Assembly (NCBI GenBank): GCA_964409635.1
Contig: CAYPEL010000093.1
Coordinates: 1 to 10,525, forward strand
Length of the DNA: 10,525 nucleotides
Direction of reading: 5' to 3'
Source: CAYPEL01 sp964409635
GTDB lineage: Bacteria; Pseudomonadota; Gammaproteobacteria; DSM-19610
A program made the translations under genes and the position numbers. Numbering within the stretch: the first letter of the stretch is position 1; the number at the start of each line of letters is the position of its first letter. This document shows, piece by piece, positions 1 to 6,474 of this stretch. The notes under the pieces were generated by a model. The model was not told where the DNA came from, did not search any database, and saw only the letters and a list, made by a program, of their open reading frames with translations.

Positions 1-1180
1 ATATCAAATATTCTCTCTCGTAACGGTTCAATATCTTCTTTAACTCCTCCTGTGGCTGAAAACCGATGACCTGTTTTAAATATTCACGTAAGGCGGACAA
101 ACCTTCGCCTGTCTTTGCGGATATAGCCACACTGTTGTCAGCATCCGCTATCGACCTGCCGGATGTCCTGCTACCAAGATCAATCTTGTTGAAAACATGG
201 GTGTGCGGCAACCCGACAGGTAACCGGTCTAGTATCGCCTGATCTTCAGGTTGGAAACCCAGCTGCTCATCGATCAATAACAGGACGTGGTCTGCCTGTT
301 CAATTTGCTGCCAGCTGCGGCGAACACCCTCTTTTTCAATCTCATCTTCGCTGTCGCGCAGCCCGGCGGTGTCAATTAAATGCAGCGGCATGCCCTCAAT
401 CTGGATCTGTTCGCGTAAATAATCCCGCGTGGTGCCGGCTACCGGCGTCACAATCGCTGTATCACGGCCAGACAATGCATTCAGCAAACTCGATTTACCG
501 GCATTGGGCCTGCCTGCGATCACCAGTGTCATACCTTCGCGTAACAGACAACCTTGCCGAACCTCGTTAAACAACTCTTTAAACGTTGTTTCGATGTCAT
601 GCAGTTTTGACTGCACCTTGCCATCGGAAAGAAAATCAATTTCTTCTTCCGGGAAATCAATGGCTGCTTCAACAAACACGCGCAAGGCCGTCAATTGTTC
701 CAGTAACGCCTGAACCCGGTTTGAAAACTCACCCTGCAGAGAACGCACCGCTGCCCGTGCGGATTGCTGGGTGCTGCTGTCGATCAGGTCGGCTATTGCT
801 TCTGCTTGTGCAAGATCAAGTTTATTGTTCAGAAAAGCGCGCTCGGAAAATTCGCCGGGCCGGGCTTGCCGCGCACCGAGTTTAAGAACGCGTGCCAACA
901 GCATATCCATGACGACCGGGCCGCCGTGGCCTTGCAGTTCGAGCACGTGTTCGCCGGTAAATGAATGCGGCGCCGGGAAATAAAGTGCCAAGACTTCATC
1001 GATTACCTGGCCGGCCGGGTCTTTGATGGTTTGCAGTTCTGCTGTTCTTGCGGCCGGCAAGCGATCAAGCAGCTGTATGGCCAGCTCTGGTACTGCTTGT
1101 CCGGATACACGTACGACACCAATGCCTCCCCGCCCCGGAGCGGTAGCGATAGCAGCAATGGTGTCATCTGTTGGATGCAT
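1..1180 (-). CDS. mnmE: tRNA uridine-5-carboxymethylaminomethyl(34) synthesis GTPase MnmE (partial, C-terminus outside window)
   Basis: MnmE works with MnmG to install the (carboxymethyl)aminomethyl group on C5 of wobble uridine 34 in a set of tRNAs. I translated the minus strand from the ATG at 1180: 393 uninterrupted codons reach the window edge, against about 450 in the family, so the C-terminal cysteine motif is not visible. The N-terminal TrmE fold begins MHPTDDTIAAIATAPGRGGIG, followed by the formyl-folate-binding and helical region. The inserted G domain shows G1 GRPNAGKSS (223-231), G2 GTTRD (249-253), G3 DTAG (270-273), G4 NKID (331-334) and SAKTGEG (354-360). An in-frame TAA six codons upstream fixes the start at this ATG, but no good Shine-Dalgarno sequence precedes it. 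It lies downstream of yidC, separated by a REP-type hairpin, and may be co-transcribed with it. Confidence 0.96.
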   Translation of the reverse strand, partial: MHPTDDTIAAIATAPGRGGIGVVRVSGQAVPELAIQLLDRLPAARTAELQTIKDPAGQVIDEVLALYFPAPHSFTGEHVLELQGHGGPVVMDMLLARVLKLGARQARPGEFSERAFLNNKLDLAQAEAIADLIDSSTQQSARAAVRSLQGEFSNRVQALLEQLTALRVFVEAAIDFPEEEIDFLSDGKVQSKLHDIETTFKELFNEVRQGCLLREGMTLVIAGRPNAGKSSLLNALSGRDTAIVTPVAGTTRDYLREQIQIEGMPLHLIDTAGLRDSEDEIEKEGVRRSWQQIEQADHVLLLIDEQLGFQPEDQAILDRLPVGLPHTHVFNKIDLGSRTSGRSIADADNSVAISAKTGEGLSALREYLKQVIGFQPQEELKKILNRYEREYLI

Positions 1181-1200
1181 GGATGGAATGACAGGTTACT

Positions 1201-1257
1201 TGTAGGAGCGGTTTTAACCGCGATTGGTAGCCCATCGCGGTTAAAACCGCTCCTACA
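1201..1257. repeat. REPIN-like pair of inverted REP sequences (perfect 24-bp hairpin)
   Basis: Arms at 1201-1224 and 1234-1257 are perfect reverse complements, separated by 9 nt (TGGTAGCCC). Each arm begins TGTAGGAGCGG and contains its own smaller palindrome, GCGGTT-TT-AACCGC. A GTAGGAGC head plus an internal palindrome, occurring as two inverted copies, is the known layout of Pseudomonas-type REP sequences and REPINs, which are mobilised by RAYT transposases encoded elsewhere. The element starts 2 nt past the yidC stop codon and ends 20 nt before the mnmE start. The transcript would fold into a very stable hairpin. There is no T-tract, so it is not a standard intrinsic terminator, but it could protect the yidC 3' end or reduce downstream expression. 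The repeat is seen directly; the family assignment is from recall of the motif. Confidence 0.85.
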
Positions 1258-1259
1258 GG

Positions 1260-2918
1260 TTAAGCTTCGCCTGCTTCTACGCGCCGGGTGATGACCCACT
1301 GTTGGGCGATAGACAAGGTGTTATTCACGACCCAGTACAACACCAGGCCCGAGGGGAAGAAGGCAAAAAATACGGTAAAGACAATCGGCAACATCATCAT
1401 CACCTTGGCCTGGATAGGATCCAGGGGCGCTGGGTTGAGCTTCTGCTGGATAAACATCGTCGCGCCCATAATCAGGGGCAGCACAAAATACGGGTCAGCG
1501 CTGGATAGATCTTTTAACCACAACATGAAGGGCGCCTGGCGTAGTTCGACACTTTCCAGCAATACCCAGTACAGCGCGATGAATACCGGAATCTGCACCA
1601 GAACCGGCAAGCACCCGCCCAGTGGGTTGATCTTTTCGGTCTTGTACATTTCCATCATGGCCTGGTTCAAGCGTTGCTTGTCATCACCATAACGTTCTTT
1701 CAAGGACTTGAGCCGCGGCGCGAGCTTGCGCATATTGGCCATCGATTTATAACTGGTTTCGGACAGCTTGAAGAAAACCAGCTTGATCAGCATGGTCAAG
1801 ATGATGATCGCCCATCCCCAGTTATTAACCAGTGAGTGGATTTTATCCAGCAACCAGAACAAGGGTTGAGAAATAAAGGTCAGCATACCGTAGTCAACTG
1901 TCAGCGCCAGTCCAGGGGCTATCGCATCCAGCTCATTTTGCAGCTTGGGGCCTGCGTATAAGCGGGCTGCCAGATTTGCCTGGGCGCCGGGCTCGACACG
2001 CGTCGAGCCGCCCACAAAACCCAGCACATAGCGGCCATCTTTCAATGCTCGCGAATAATAGCTGGCGGTAACGGACGCTTCCGGGATCCAGGCGGCCAGA
2101 AAATAATGCTCGATCATGGCGGCCCAACCGTTGCTGAATTCACGCTTCAGGTCGGTACCACGCATATCGCCGAAACTGATTTTCTGGTATTTGTCTTCCG
2201 GACTATAGATCACCCCACCCGTATAGGTATGCGCAATAAAAATCGAACCACCACCATCGTCTGCCTCAGTTTGTTGCAACTGGCGATAGGCGCGCGCCGA
2301 CCAGGTTTGGTCACTCTGATTATCAATCAGAAATTCTACGTCGATTGCATAGCTGTCACGGTGAAAACGAAATAGCTTGGTAACCTTTACGCCGTCGGCG
2401 CTAGTCCAGTACAACGGTACTTCCAGCGTATCCTCTCCCACGCCTAAACTGTACTGGGTTTTTTCGGCTTTAAAAGTGGCGTAGTGGTTGGGTTCTTCAT
2501 CGCCCGTTGAACGTAACCCAGCCTGGGCAATAAACAATTTGTTGTCACGGTCGGTTAATAGTTGAAACGGTAGGCTATCGGGTTTGGTCGTTTTTGGATA
2601 GACGGGTAGATCAACAATGCGCACGTCCCCACCCTGCGTATCAATCTCGACCTGCAGCACACCCGTGTCCACCCTGACCCGCTGCCCCTGCGCCATGCTC
2701 ACAGGCGCGGCACCTTGCTGCACACTGGGCGCCTCGACACTGGGTAAGTCATCGCCTGTCGGTTGCTTTGCAAGCGCCGTTGCATTTTCCGCTTGAGCTT
2801 GATCTGTTGCCGCCTGTTCAGGTACAGGTTTTGGGCCATAGTCATCAACCCATGCCTGCCATATCAATAAAAACAGGAACGACAGCGCAATGAAGAGTAA
2901 GACGCGTGGATTATCCAT
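1260..2918 (-). CDS. yidC: Membrane protein insertase YidC (Oxa1/Alb3 family)
   Basis: YidC inserts and folds inner-membrane proteins, alone or with SecYEG. The 552-aa product has the full Gram-negative layout. An N-terminal membrane anchor (about 5-23, VLLFIALSFLFLLIW) is followed by a Pro/Ala/Gln-rich linker to about residue 80. A large periplasmic beta-sandwich P1 domain (about 80-345) comes next, then the conserved five-helix core. Core membrane segments lie near 367-383, 433-455, 476-492 and 507-530, with the cytoplasmic coiled-coil loop C1 (about 385-430, SMANMRKLAPRLK) between the first two. The positive residue in the hydrophilic groove (Arg366 in E. coli) is Lys379 here, in LTMLIK; Lys is, as I recall, also usual in Pseudomonas-type YidC. 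The start overlaps the end of yidD by 8 nt, which suggests translational coupling. The C-terminus is short and basic. Confidence 0.97.
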   Translation of the reverse strand: MDNPRVLLFIALSFLFLLIWQAWVDDYGPKPVPEQAATDQAQAENATALAKQPTGDDLPSVEAPSVQQGAAPVSMAQGQRVRVDTGVLQVEIDTQGGDVRIVDLPVYPKTTKPDSLPFQLLTDRDNKLFIAQAGLRSTGDEEPNHYATFKAEKTQYSLGVGEDTLEVPLYWTSADGVKVTKLFRFHRDSYAIDVEFLIDNQSDQTWSARAYRQLQQTEADDGGGSIFIAHTYTGGVIYSPEDKYQKISFGDMRGTDLKREFSNGWAAMIEHYFLAAWIPEASVTASYYSRALKDGRYVLGFVGGSTRVEPGAQANLAARLYAGPKLQNELDAIAPGLALTVDYGMLTFISQPLFWLLDKIHSLVNNWGWAIIILTMLIKLVFFKLSETSYKSMANMRKLAPRLKSLKERYGDDKQRLNQAMMEMYKTEKINPLGGCLPVLVQIPVFIALYWVLLESVELRQAPFMLWLKDLSSADPYFVLPLIMGATMFIQQKLNPAPLDPIQAKVMMMLPIVFTVFFAFFPSGLVLYWVVNNTLSIAQQWVITRRVEAGEA

Positions 2919-3141
2919 GATGCGTTTGCTTCTCCGGCACCGGATCTAATCCACCGTTGTGCCAGGGGTGGCAACGTCCAAGCCGCCGCACAGCCAGCCA
3001 ACTGCCATGCAGTGCGCCGAAACGTTTGACCGCAGTACAGGCATAGTGCGAACAGCTTGGATAGTAACGGCAATGGTTACCCAGCCATGGACTGACAGCC
3101 CAGCTATAAGCCTTTATGAGCAGAACAATTAATGTGCGCAT
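2911..3141 (-). CDS. yidD: Membrane protein insertion efficiency factor YidD
   Basis: YidD is a small inner-membrane-associated protein of the UPF0161 family that assists membrane protein insertion together with YidC. The 76-aa product has the family's amphipathic N-terminus (LIVLLIKAYSWAVSPWLG) and its signature CRYYPSCSHYA at residues 24-34. The later GRCHPWHNGGLDPVP segment is also typical. Length is normal. The ATG shares its A with the TAA of rnpA (TAATG), and the gene ends inside the beginning of yidC, so rnpA-yidD-yidC looks translationally coupled. The alternative frame at 2864-3073 lacks family similarity and is a shadow. Confidence 0.96.
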   Translation of the reverse strand: MRTLIVLLIKAYSWAVSPWLGNHCRYYPSCSHYACTAVKRFGALHGSWLAVRRLGRCHPWHNGGLDPVPEKQTHHG

Positions 3142-3494
3142 TAGTTTGAAATAGTGTGCCAGTGTTTGGCCAGTGCGGTACTTATTTGCTGGTTATTATG
3201 TGCAGCAATACCTAACCTCGAAATGACAACGATATCCTGCGCTCCCAACAACTGCAGATGTTTTCTGAAACTTTCCCGGATCAGGCGTTTCAGCCGGTTT
3301 CTGTAAACCGCATTACCGCTGTTTTTTATCGAAATCGCCATACCCAGGCGCGGACTTCCCAAGCTATTATCCACTGCGAGCACGGTTAGATACCGGTCAC
3401 TGGATTTATAACGGTTTTGCTTGAACACCCGCTGGAATTCGGCAGGTTTCAGTAACCTGAGTCTACGGGGAAAATGCGCCGCAGCGACGCCCAA
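3141..3494 (-). CDS. rnpA: Ribonuclease P protein component
   Basis: RnpA binds the catalytic RnpB RNA and helps recognise pre-tRNA 5' leaders during maturation. The 117-aa product shows the family's N-terminal RRLRLLKPAEFQRVF and the central RNR motif NAVYRNRLKRLIRESFR (61-77), which contacts the RNA. The usual basic lead-in to that motif reads SIKNSGNAVYRN here, close to the common SKKVGNAVVRN form. The start codon is TTG at 3494. The preceding in-frame codons run back to the rpmH TGA with no ATG or GTG, so TTG is the only standard choice that keeps the conserved N-terminus. There is no convincing Shine-Dalgarno sequence, and reinitiation after rpmH, 12 nt upstream, is likely. The TAA stop overlaps the yidD start by one base. 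Confidence 0.95.
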   Translation of the reverse strand: MGVAAAHFPRRLRLLKPAEFQRVFKQNRYKSSDRYLTVLAVDNSLGSPRLGMAISIKNSGNAVYRNRLKRLIRESFRKHLQLLGAQDIVVISRLGIAAHNNQQISTALAKHWHTISN

Positions 3495-3506
3495 GGATTC
3501 GATAAA

Positions 3507-3641
3507 TCAGGCTGACAGACGTGCGCGGCCTTTGGCGCGGCGGGCATTAATTACCCTGCGTCCAGCCTTGGTTTGCATCCGTGCACGGAAGCCGTGCGTA
3601 CGTTTGCGCTTTAGGTTGCTCGGTTGAAAGGTTCTCTTCAT
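3507..3641 (-). CDS. rpmH: 50S ribosomal protein bL34
   Basis: This 44-aa basic protein of the large ribosomal subunit was found by translating the minus strand from the ATG at 3641. It begins MKRTFQPSNLKRKRTHGFRA and ends RRAKGRARLSA, matching L34 along its whole length, including the HGFRARM and GRRVINARR segments. Size is exactly the family norm. It is the first gene of the leftward cluster, so it likely drives rnpA and yidD. The TGA stop is in the same frame as rnpA, with only four sense codons before the rnpA TTG. The leader contains an attenuator-like hairpin and a sigma70-type promoter candidate. Highly expressed rpmH ahead of rnpA is the usual bacterial arrangement. Confidence 0.97.
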   Translation of the reverse strand: MKRTFQPSNLKRKRTHGFRARMQTKAGRRVINARRAKGRARLSA

Positions 3642-3669
3642 GGCGCAATCTGTCCCGTAAAGTTAAACA

Positions 3670-3689
3670 AACCCGCACGGACGCGGGTT
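3670..3689 (-). terminator. Attenuator-like hairpin in the rpmH leader
   Basis: On the minus strand AACCCGC and GCGGGTT form a 7-bp GC-rich stem with a 6-nt loop, followed at once by TGTTTAACTTT, a T-rich tail. This looks like a short intrinsic terminator placed between the probable rpmH promoter and the rpmH start codon, about 30 nt upstream of the ATG. It could attenuate the rpmH-rnpA operon, or simply be a leader hairpin. The stem is seen directly; the function is inference. Confidence 0.4.
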
Positions 3690-3702
3690 ACACAGATCGC
3701 GC

Positions 3703-3731
3703 AGGTTACTGTTTCAGTGCCCATGCGTCAA
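3703..3731 (-). promoter_or_regulatory. Candidate sigma70 promoter for rpmH-rnpA-yidD-yidC
   Basis: Reading leftward, TTGACG (3731-3726) is a near-consensus -35 box, followed after 17 bp by TAACCT (3708-3703) as a weak -10. Transcription would start near 3697 and give a leader of about 55 nt that includes the attenuator-like hairpin. The spacing is ideal and the -35 strong, but the -10 matches only three of six positions. Confidence 0.45.
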
Positions 3732-3734
3732 CAC

Positions 3735-3740
3735 TATAGT
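3735..3740 (+). promoter_or_regulatory. Possible -10 element for rightward dnaA transcription
   Basis: TATAGT is a good extended-AT -10 hexamer about 100 bp upstream of the dnaA start, followed by an A/T-rich run. The best -35 at a 17-bp spacing is TTTCAG, which is poor. If used, transcription would begin near 3747, just upstream of the DnaA box at 3764, a position suited to autorepression. This is weak evidence. Confidence 0.25.
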
Positions 3741-3763
3741 CAAAAATTTTGTTTGCTTTTGGT

Positions 3764-3772
3764 TGTGGATAA
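3764..3772 (-). promoter_or_regulatory. Perfect DnaA box in the rpmH-dnaA intergenic region
   Basis: The minus strand reads TTATCCACA, an exact match to the DnaA-box consensus TTATNCACA. It lies 68 bp before the dnaA start codon. In many bacteria a box here mediates DnaA autorepression, and in Pseudomonas-type origins it can also contribute to the origin. The match is seen; the role is inferred from the family. Confidence 0.8.
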
Positions 3773-3829
3773 CTTCGATGGTCGGGGTTAGACTTGTCTC
3801 CCTTTTTTCCTGTTAACCCGTTCGTCTGT

Positions 3830-3842
3830 GGAGTAAACATTG
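3830..3842 (+). promoter_or_regulatory. Shine-Dalgarno and TTG start of dnaA
   Basis: GGAG at 3830-3833 stands 6 nt before the TTG at 3840. An in-frame TAA two codons upstream (3834-3836) rules out any earlier start, and the next ATG lies about 130 codons in, inside the AAA+ region. The TTG is therefore the start. Confidence 0.85.
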
Positions 3843-5177
3843 CAGGGATCACTCTGGCGACAGTGCCTGAATCAACTTGAAAACGAACTGCCCGAGCAGC
3901 AGTTTAATACCTGGATACGTCCATTACAGGCCGTTGAAGATGCCCAATCGGTCTGCCTGCTGGCGCCAAACCGGTTCGTTCTTGATTGGGTAAAAGATCA
4001 CTATATCAATGATATACGATCAACTTTGGACAACCTCGAAACGCCCTTCCCGGTGCAGCTAAAAATTCAAATCGGCAGTTCAACAGCCAGTAACGTCGAT
4101 AACGCAGCCAGCAGTACGCCACGGCATTCGGCTTCCCGCAGCCGGCAGCAAGCACTACAGGGGAATTTAAACAAGGATTTCACTTTCGATAATTTTATTG
4201 AAGGTAAATCAAATCAATTAGCCCGCGCCGCGTCTATGCAAGTCGCTGAAAATCCCGGTAGCGCGTATAACCCCCTCTTCATCTACGGTGGCGTTGGACT
4301 GGGGAAAACCCATTTGATGCATGCCGTCGGCCACCTGATTATTGAAAAAAATCCCGCGGCCAATGTTGTCTATCTGCATTCCGAGCGCTTCGTAGCCGAT
4401 ATGGTCAAAGCACTGCAACACAATGCGATCAATGACTTCAAACGGCACTACCGGTCAGTCGATGCCCTGCTCATCGATGACATCCAGTTTTTTGCCCGCA
4501 AAGAGCGCTCCCAGGAAGAGTTTTTCCATACCTTTAATGCCCTGTTGGAAGGACAGCACCAAGTCATTCTTACTTGTGACCGCTATCCGAAGGAAGTGAA
4601 AGGACTTGAAGAGCGTTTAAAATCCCGCTTTGGCTGGGGTTTGACGGTTGCCATTGATACACCCGAACTCGAAACCCGGGTCGCCATCCTCGTCAACAAG
4701 GCGGCCCAGTTCAATGTCGAATTACCGAATGATGTCGCCTTCTTCATCGCTAAAATCAGCAATTCAAATATTCGCGAACTGGAAGGCGCTCTGCGCCGGG
4801 TAATTGCCAGCGCACGCTTTACCGGTAAACCAATTGATCTGAAAATGGCCAAAGAAGCCCTGCGCGATCTGCTCGCATTGCGGGACAGACTGGTTTCTAT
4901 TGAAAATATCCAGAAGACTGTGGTGGAATATTACAAAATACGCTTGGCTGATTTACTTTCAGCGCGTAGAACCCGCTCCATCACCCGGCCAAGGCAGATT
5001 GCCATGTCGCTGGCCAAGGAGCTTACTAATCATAGTTTGCCTGAGATCGGTGACGCCTTTGGTGGGCGTGATCACACCACTGTTCTACACGCCTGCCGGA
5101 AAGTCGCAGAACTGAGGGAGTCTGATCACTATATAGCGGAAGAATATAATAACCTGTGGAGAATACTGACAGCATGA
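3840..5177 (+). CDS. dnaA: Chromosomal replication initiator protein DnaA
   Basis: DnaA binds DnaA boxes at oriC as an ATP-dependent oligomer, melts the adjacent AT-rich DNA and loads the DnaB helicase. The 445-aa product contains all four domains. Domain I (about 1-80) has LWRQCL and FNTWIRPLQ. A short low-complexity domain II linker (about 81-110) is rich in Ser, Ala and Asn. AAA+ domain III (about 111-335) has Walker A GGVGLGKTH (150-158), Walker B LLIDD (210-214), sensor 1 LTCDR (244-248), the arginine finger in LKSRFGWGL (Arg263) and sensor 2 NIRELEGALRR (310-320). Domain IV has the DnaA-box-binding signature GGRDHTTVLHACRKV (408-422). The length is slightly below E. coli (467) because domain II is short. 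The start codon is TTG. The gene is flanked on both sides by DnaA boxes, so self-regulation is likely. Confidence 0.98.
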   Translation: MQGSLWRQCLNQLENELPEQQFNTWIRPLQAVEDAQSVCLLAPNRFVLDWVKDHYINDIRSTLDNLETPFPVQLKIQIGSSTASNVDNAASSTPRHSASRSRQQALQGNLNKDFTFDNFIEGKSNQLARAASMQVAENPGSAYNPLFIYGGVGLGKTHLMHAVGHLIIEKNPAANVVYLHSERFVADMVKALQHNAINDFKRHYRSVDALLIDDIQFFARKERSQEEFFHTFNALLEGQHQVILTCDRYPKEVKGLEERLKSRFGWGLTVAIDTPELETRVAILVNKAAQFNVELPNDVAFFIAKISNSNIRELEGALRRVIASARFTGKPIDLKMAKEALRDLLALRDRLVSIENIQKTVVEYYKIRLADLLSARRTRSITRPRQIAMSLAKELTNHSLPEIGDAFGGRDHTTVLHACRKVAELRESDHYIAEEYNNLWRILTA

Positions 5178-5188
5178 TGTTTATAAGC

Positions 5189-5197
5189 TGTGGATAA
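5189..5197 (-). promoter_or_regulatory. DnaA box (perfect)
   Basis: The minus strand reads TTATCCACA, the high-affinity DnaA-box consensus. It is 12 bp past the dnaA stop codon and lies in the left arm of the inverted repeat. Confidence 0.88.
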
Positions 5198-5223
5198 GTT
5201 ATTTAGAAAATATACATCCCAAA

Positions 5224-5232
5224 CTATCCACA
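5224..5232 (+). promoter_or_regulatory. DnaA box (one mismatch)
   Basis: CTATCCACA differs from TTATCCACA only at the first base. It is the right-arm counterpart of the box at 5189-5197, in opposite orientation. Confidence 0.7.
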
Positions 5233-5311
5233 GCTTATAAACAGGGTAAAAGAGACTTATCAGAACCAATAATTCATACTTAAGCTATTGATATTAATTA
5301 ACTAAACATAG

Positions 5312-5320
5312 TTATCCACA
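5312..5320 (+). promoter_or_regulatory. DnaA box (perfect) beside the AT-rich region
   Basis: TTATCCACA matches the consensus exactly and sits within the most AT-rich part of the gap, 44 bp before the dnaN start. A box bordering the unwinding element is the expected anchor for DnaA strand opening. A role in dnaN promoter control is also possible. Confidence 0.88.
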
Positions 5321-5364
5321 GATATTTTCTTCACTAATAATAGATTTAAGGAATATAAATATCT

Positions 5365-6465
5365 ATGAAATTAACAATAGATAGAGATACGCTACTAAAT
5401 CCACTTCAACAGGTCATCGGGGTGGTAGAACGGCGTCAGACATTACCTATATTAGGAAATTTACTCATTGAAGCTGATAACGATCAACTACAAATAACAG
5501 CAACGGATCTTGAAGTTGAAATTAAAGCAACGTGTAAAAACCCTATCGAAGAAGCAGGCCGTGTAGCCGTTCCAGCCCGAAAAATGATCGATATTTGCAA
5601 AGCCTTGCCGGAGGGTTCGCAAATTAAATTAGCGGCGACGGACACAAAGATACAGATCAAATCGGGTAAAAGCCGCTTTAATCTGGCCACTTTACCGGCA
5701 GATGATTTCCCGGTGGTTGAGAAGACAGCAGGGCAGACGCAGTTCTCCGTAGCACAATCTGATTTAAGAAACCTTATTGAAAGAACGAATTTTGCGATGG
5801 CGCAACAGGATGTGCGCTATTACCTGAATGGTTTATTACTAGAACTGACCGCAGGACAAATTCGAGCGGTCGCGACAGACGGGCACCGCCTGGCAACCTG
5901 TATCACGAAAGCTGAAATTACAAGCCCGGGTAAGCAACAAGTTATTGTGCCCCGAAAAGCTATTCAAGAATTACTCAGAATATTACAACAGAACGATGAG
6001 AAGGTTGAAGTAGAAGTAGGGAATAATCACCTTCGTTTGACTATGCGGGAACTCTGTTTTACATCCAAATTAGTCGATGGGAGGTTCCCGGATTATGAAC
6101 GGGTGGTGCCAAAAGGTGGCGATAAACACATACTCGTCGACCGCGAATTATTTCGTCAGGCATTAACTAGAACATCGATCCTTTCGAATGAGAAATACCG
6201 CGGGATACGGCTAAATCTGGAAGAAAATACCATTAAAATACAAGCACATAATCCAGACCAGGAAGAGGCGGATGAAGAGTTTCAGGTCGATTATAAAGGC
6301 GGTGATCTGGAAATTGGCTTCAATGTTACCTATTTACTGGACGTATTAGCCAGTATACCAACGGAGCAAGTCGAGCTAACACTGAGCGATTCAAACAGTA
6401 GTTGTCTGATTGAACAACCGGGTACCGATCGTTACCGTTATGTTGTCATGCCGATGCGGCTATAA
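5365..6465 (+). CDS. dnaN: DNA polymerase III subunit beta (sliding clamp)
   Basis: The beta clamp is a ring-shaped homodimer that tethers DNA polymerase III and repair factors to DNA. The 366-aa product is standard length and has the three-fold repeated clamp architecture (about 1-120, 125-245 and 246-366). It begins MKLTIDRDTLLNPLQQVIGVVERRQ-type sequence with LPILGN following, and has the conserved RYYLNGLLLE and ATDGHRLA segments in domain 2. It ends YRYVVMPMRL, the usual clamp C-terminus whose MPMRL forms part of the partner-binding pocket. AAGGA at 5348-5352 precedes the ATG by 12 nt, slightly far for a ribosome binding site. It lies downstream of the predicted origin and is followed by recF after 119 bp. 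It is visibly more AT-rich than dnaA. Confidence 0.98.
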   Translation: MKLTIDRDTLLNPLQQVIGVVERRQTLPILGNLLIEADNDQLQITATDLEVEIKATCKNPIEEAGRVAVPARKMIDICKALPEGSQIKLAATDTKIQIKSGKSRFNLATLPADDFPVVEKTAGQTQFSVAQSDLRNLIERTNFAMAQQDVRYYLNGLLLELTAGQIRAVATDGHRLATCITKAEITSPGKQQVIVPRKAIQELLRILQQNDEKVEVEVGNNHLRLTMRELCFTSKLVDGRFPDYERVVPKGGDKHILVDRELFRQALTRTSILSNEKYRGIRLNLEENTIKIQAHNPDQEEADEEFQVDYKGGDLEIGFNVTYLLDVLASIPTEQVELTLSDSNSSCLIEQPGTDRYRYVVMPMRL

Positions 6466-6474
6466 AAGTAACTG

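Larger units (their letters stand above)
5178..5243. repeat. 19-bp perfect inverted repeat of tandem DnaA boxes
   Basis: Arm 5178-5196 (TGTTTATAAGCTGTGGATA) is an exact reverse complement of arm 5225-5243, with a 28-nt AT-rich spacer. Each arm carries two DnaA-box-like 9-mers in the same orientation, 2 bp apart: TGTTTATAA (one mismatch to the 9-mer consensus) and TGTGGATAA on the left; CTATCCACA (one mismatch) and TTATAAACA on the right. Pairs at 11-bp periodicity would put DnaA protomers on one face of the helix. Confidence 0.85.
5178..5364. other. Predicted chromosomal origin oriC (dnaA-dnaN intergenic region)
   Basis: This 187-bp gap contains two perfect DnaA boxes (5189-5197 and 5312-5320), one single-mismatch box (5224-5232) and two further degenerate boxes, arranged partly as a large inverted repeat. 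The segment 5281-5364 holds about 17 G or C in 84 bases, as expected of a DNA-unwinding element. There is no GATC site, so Dam/SeqA-type sequestration as in enterics is unlikely. A position next to dnaA with box clusters is typical of bacterial origins. The rpmH-dnaA gap, with a single box, is the less likely alternative or an accessory part. Confidence 0.82.

Noticed and set aside
944..949. CACGTG in mnmE as another parS core
   Set aside because: The flanks do not match TGTTN/NAACA; it encodes part of the conserved GEHVLELQGHGG segment.
429..1291. Several overlapping plus-strand open frames across mnmE
   Set aside because: The minus strand encodes an uninterrupted MnmE with all G-domain motifs, so these are antisense shadows.
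1288..1692. 134-codon plus-strand open frame over yidC
   Set aside because: Antisense to the conserved YidC membrane core and without any protein-family feature.
5258..5266. TTATCAGAA as an additional DnaA box
   Set aside because: Mismatches in the critical CACA half make it too weak to call.
5321..5350. DnaA-trio element after the DnaA box at 5312
   Set aside because: The bases are AT-rich, but I could not find a regular run of trinucleotides in one phase that fits the trio pattern.
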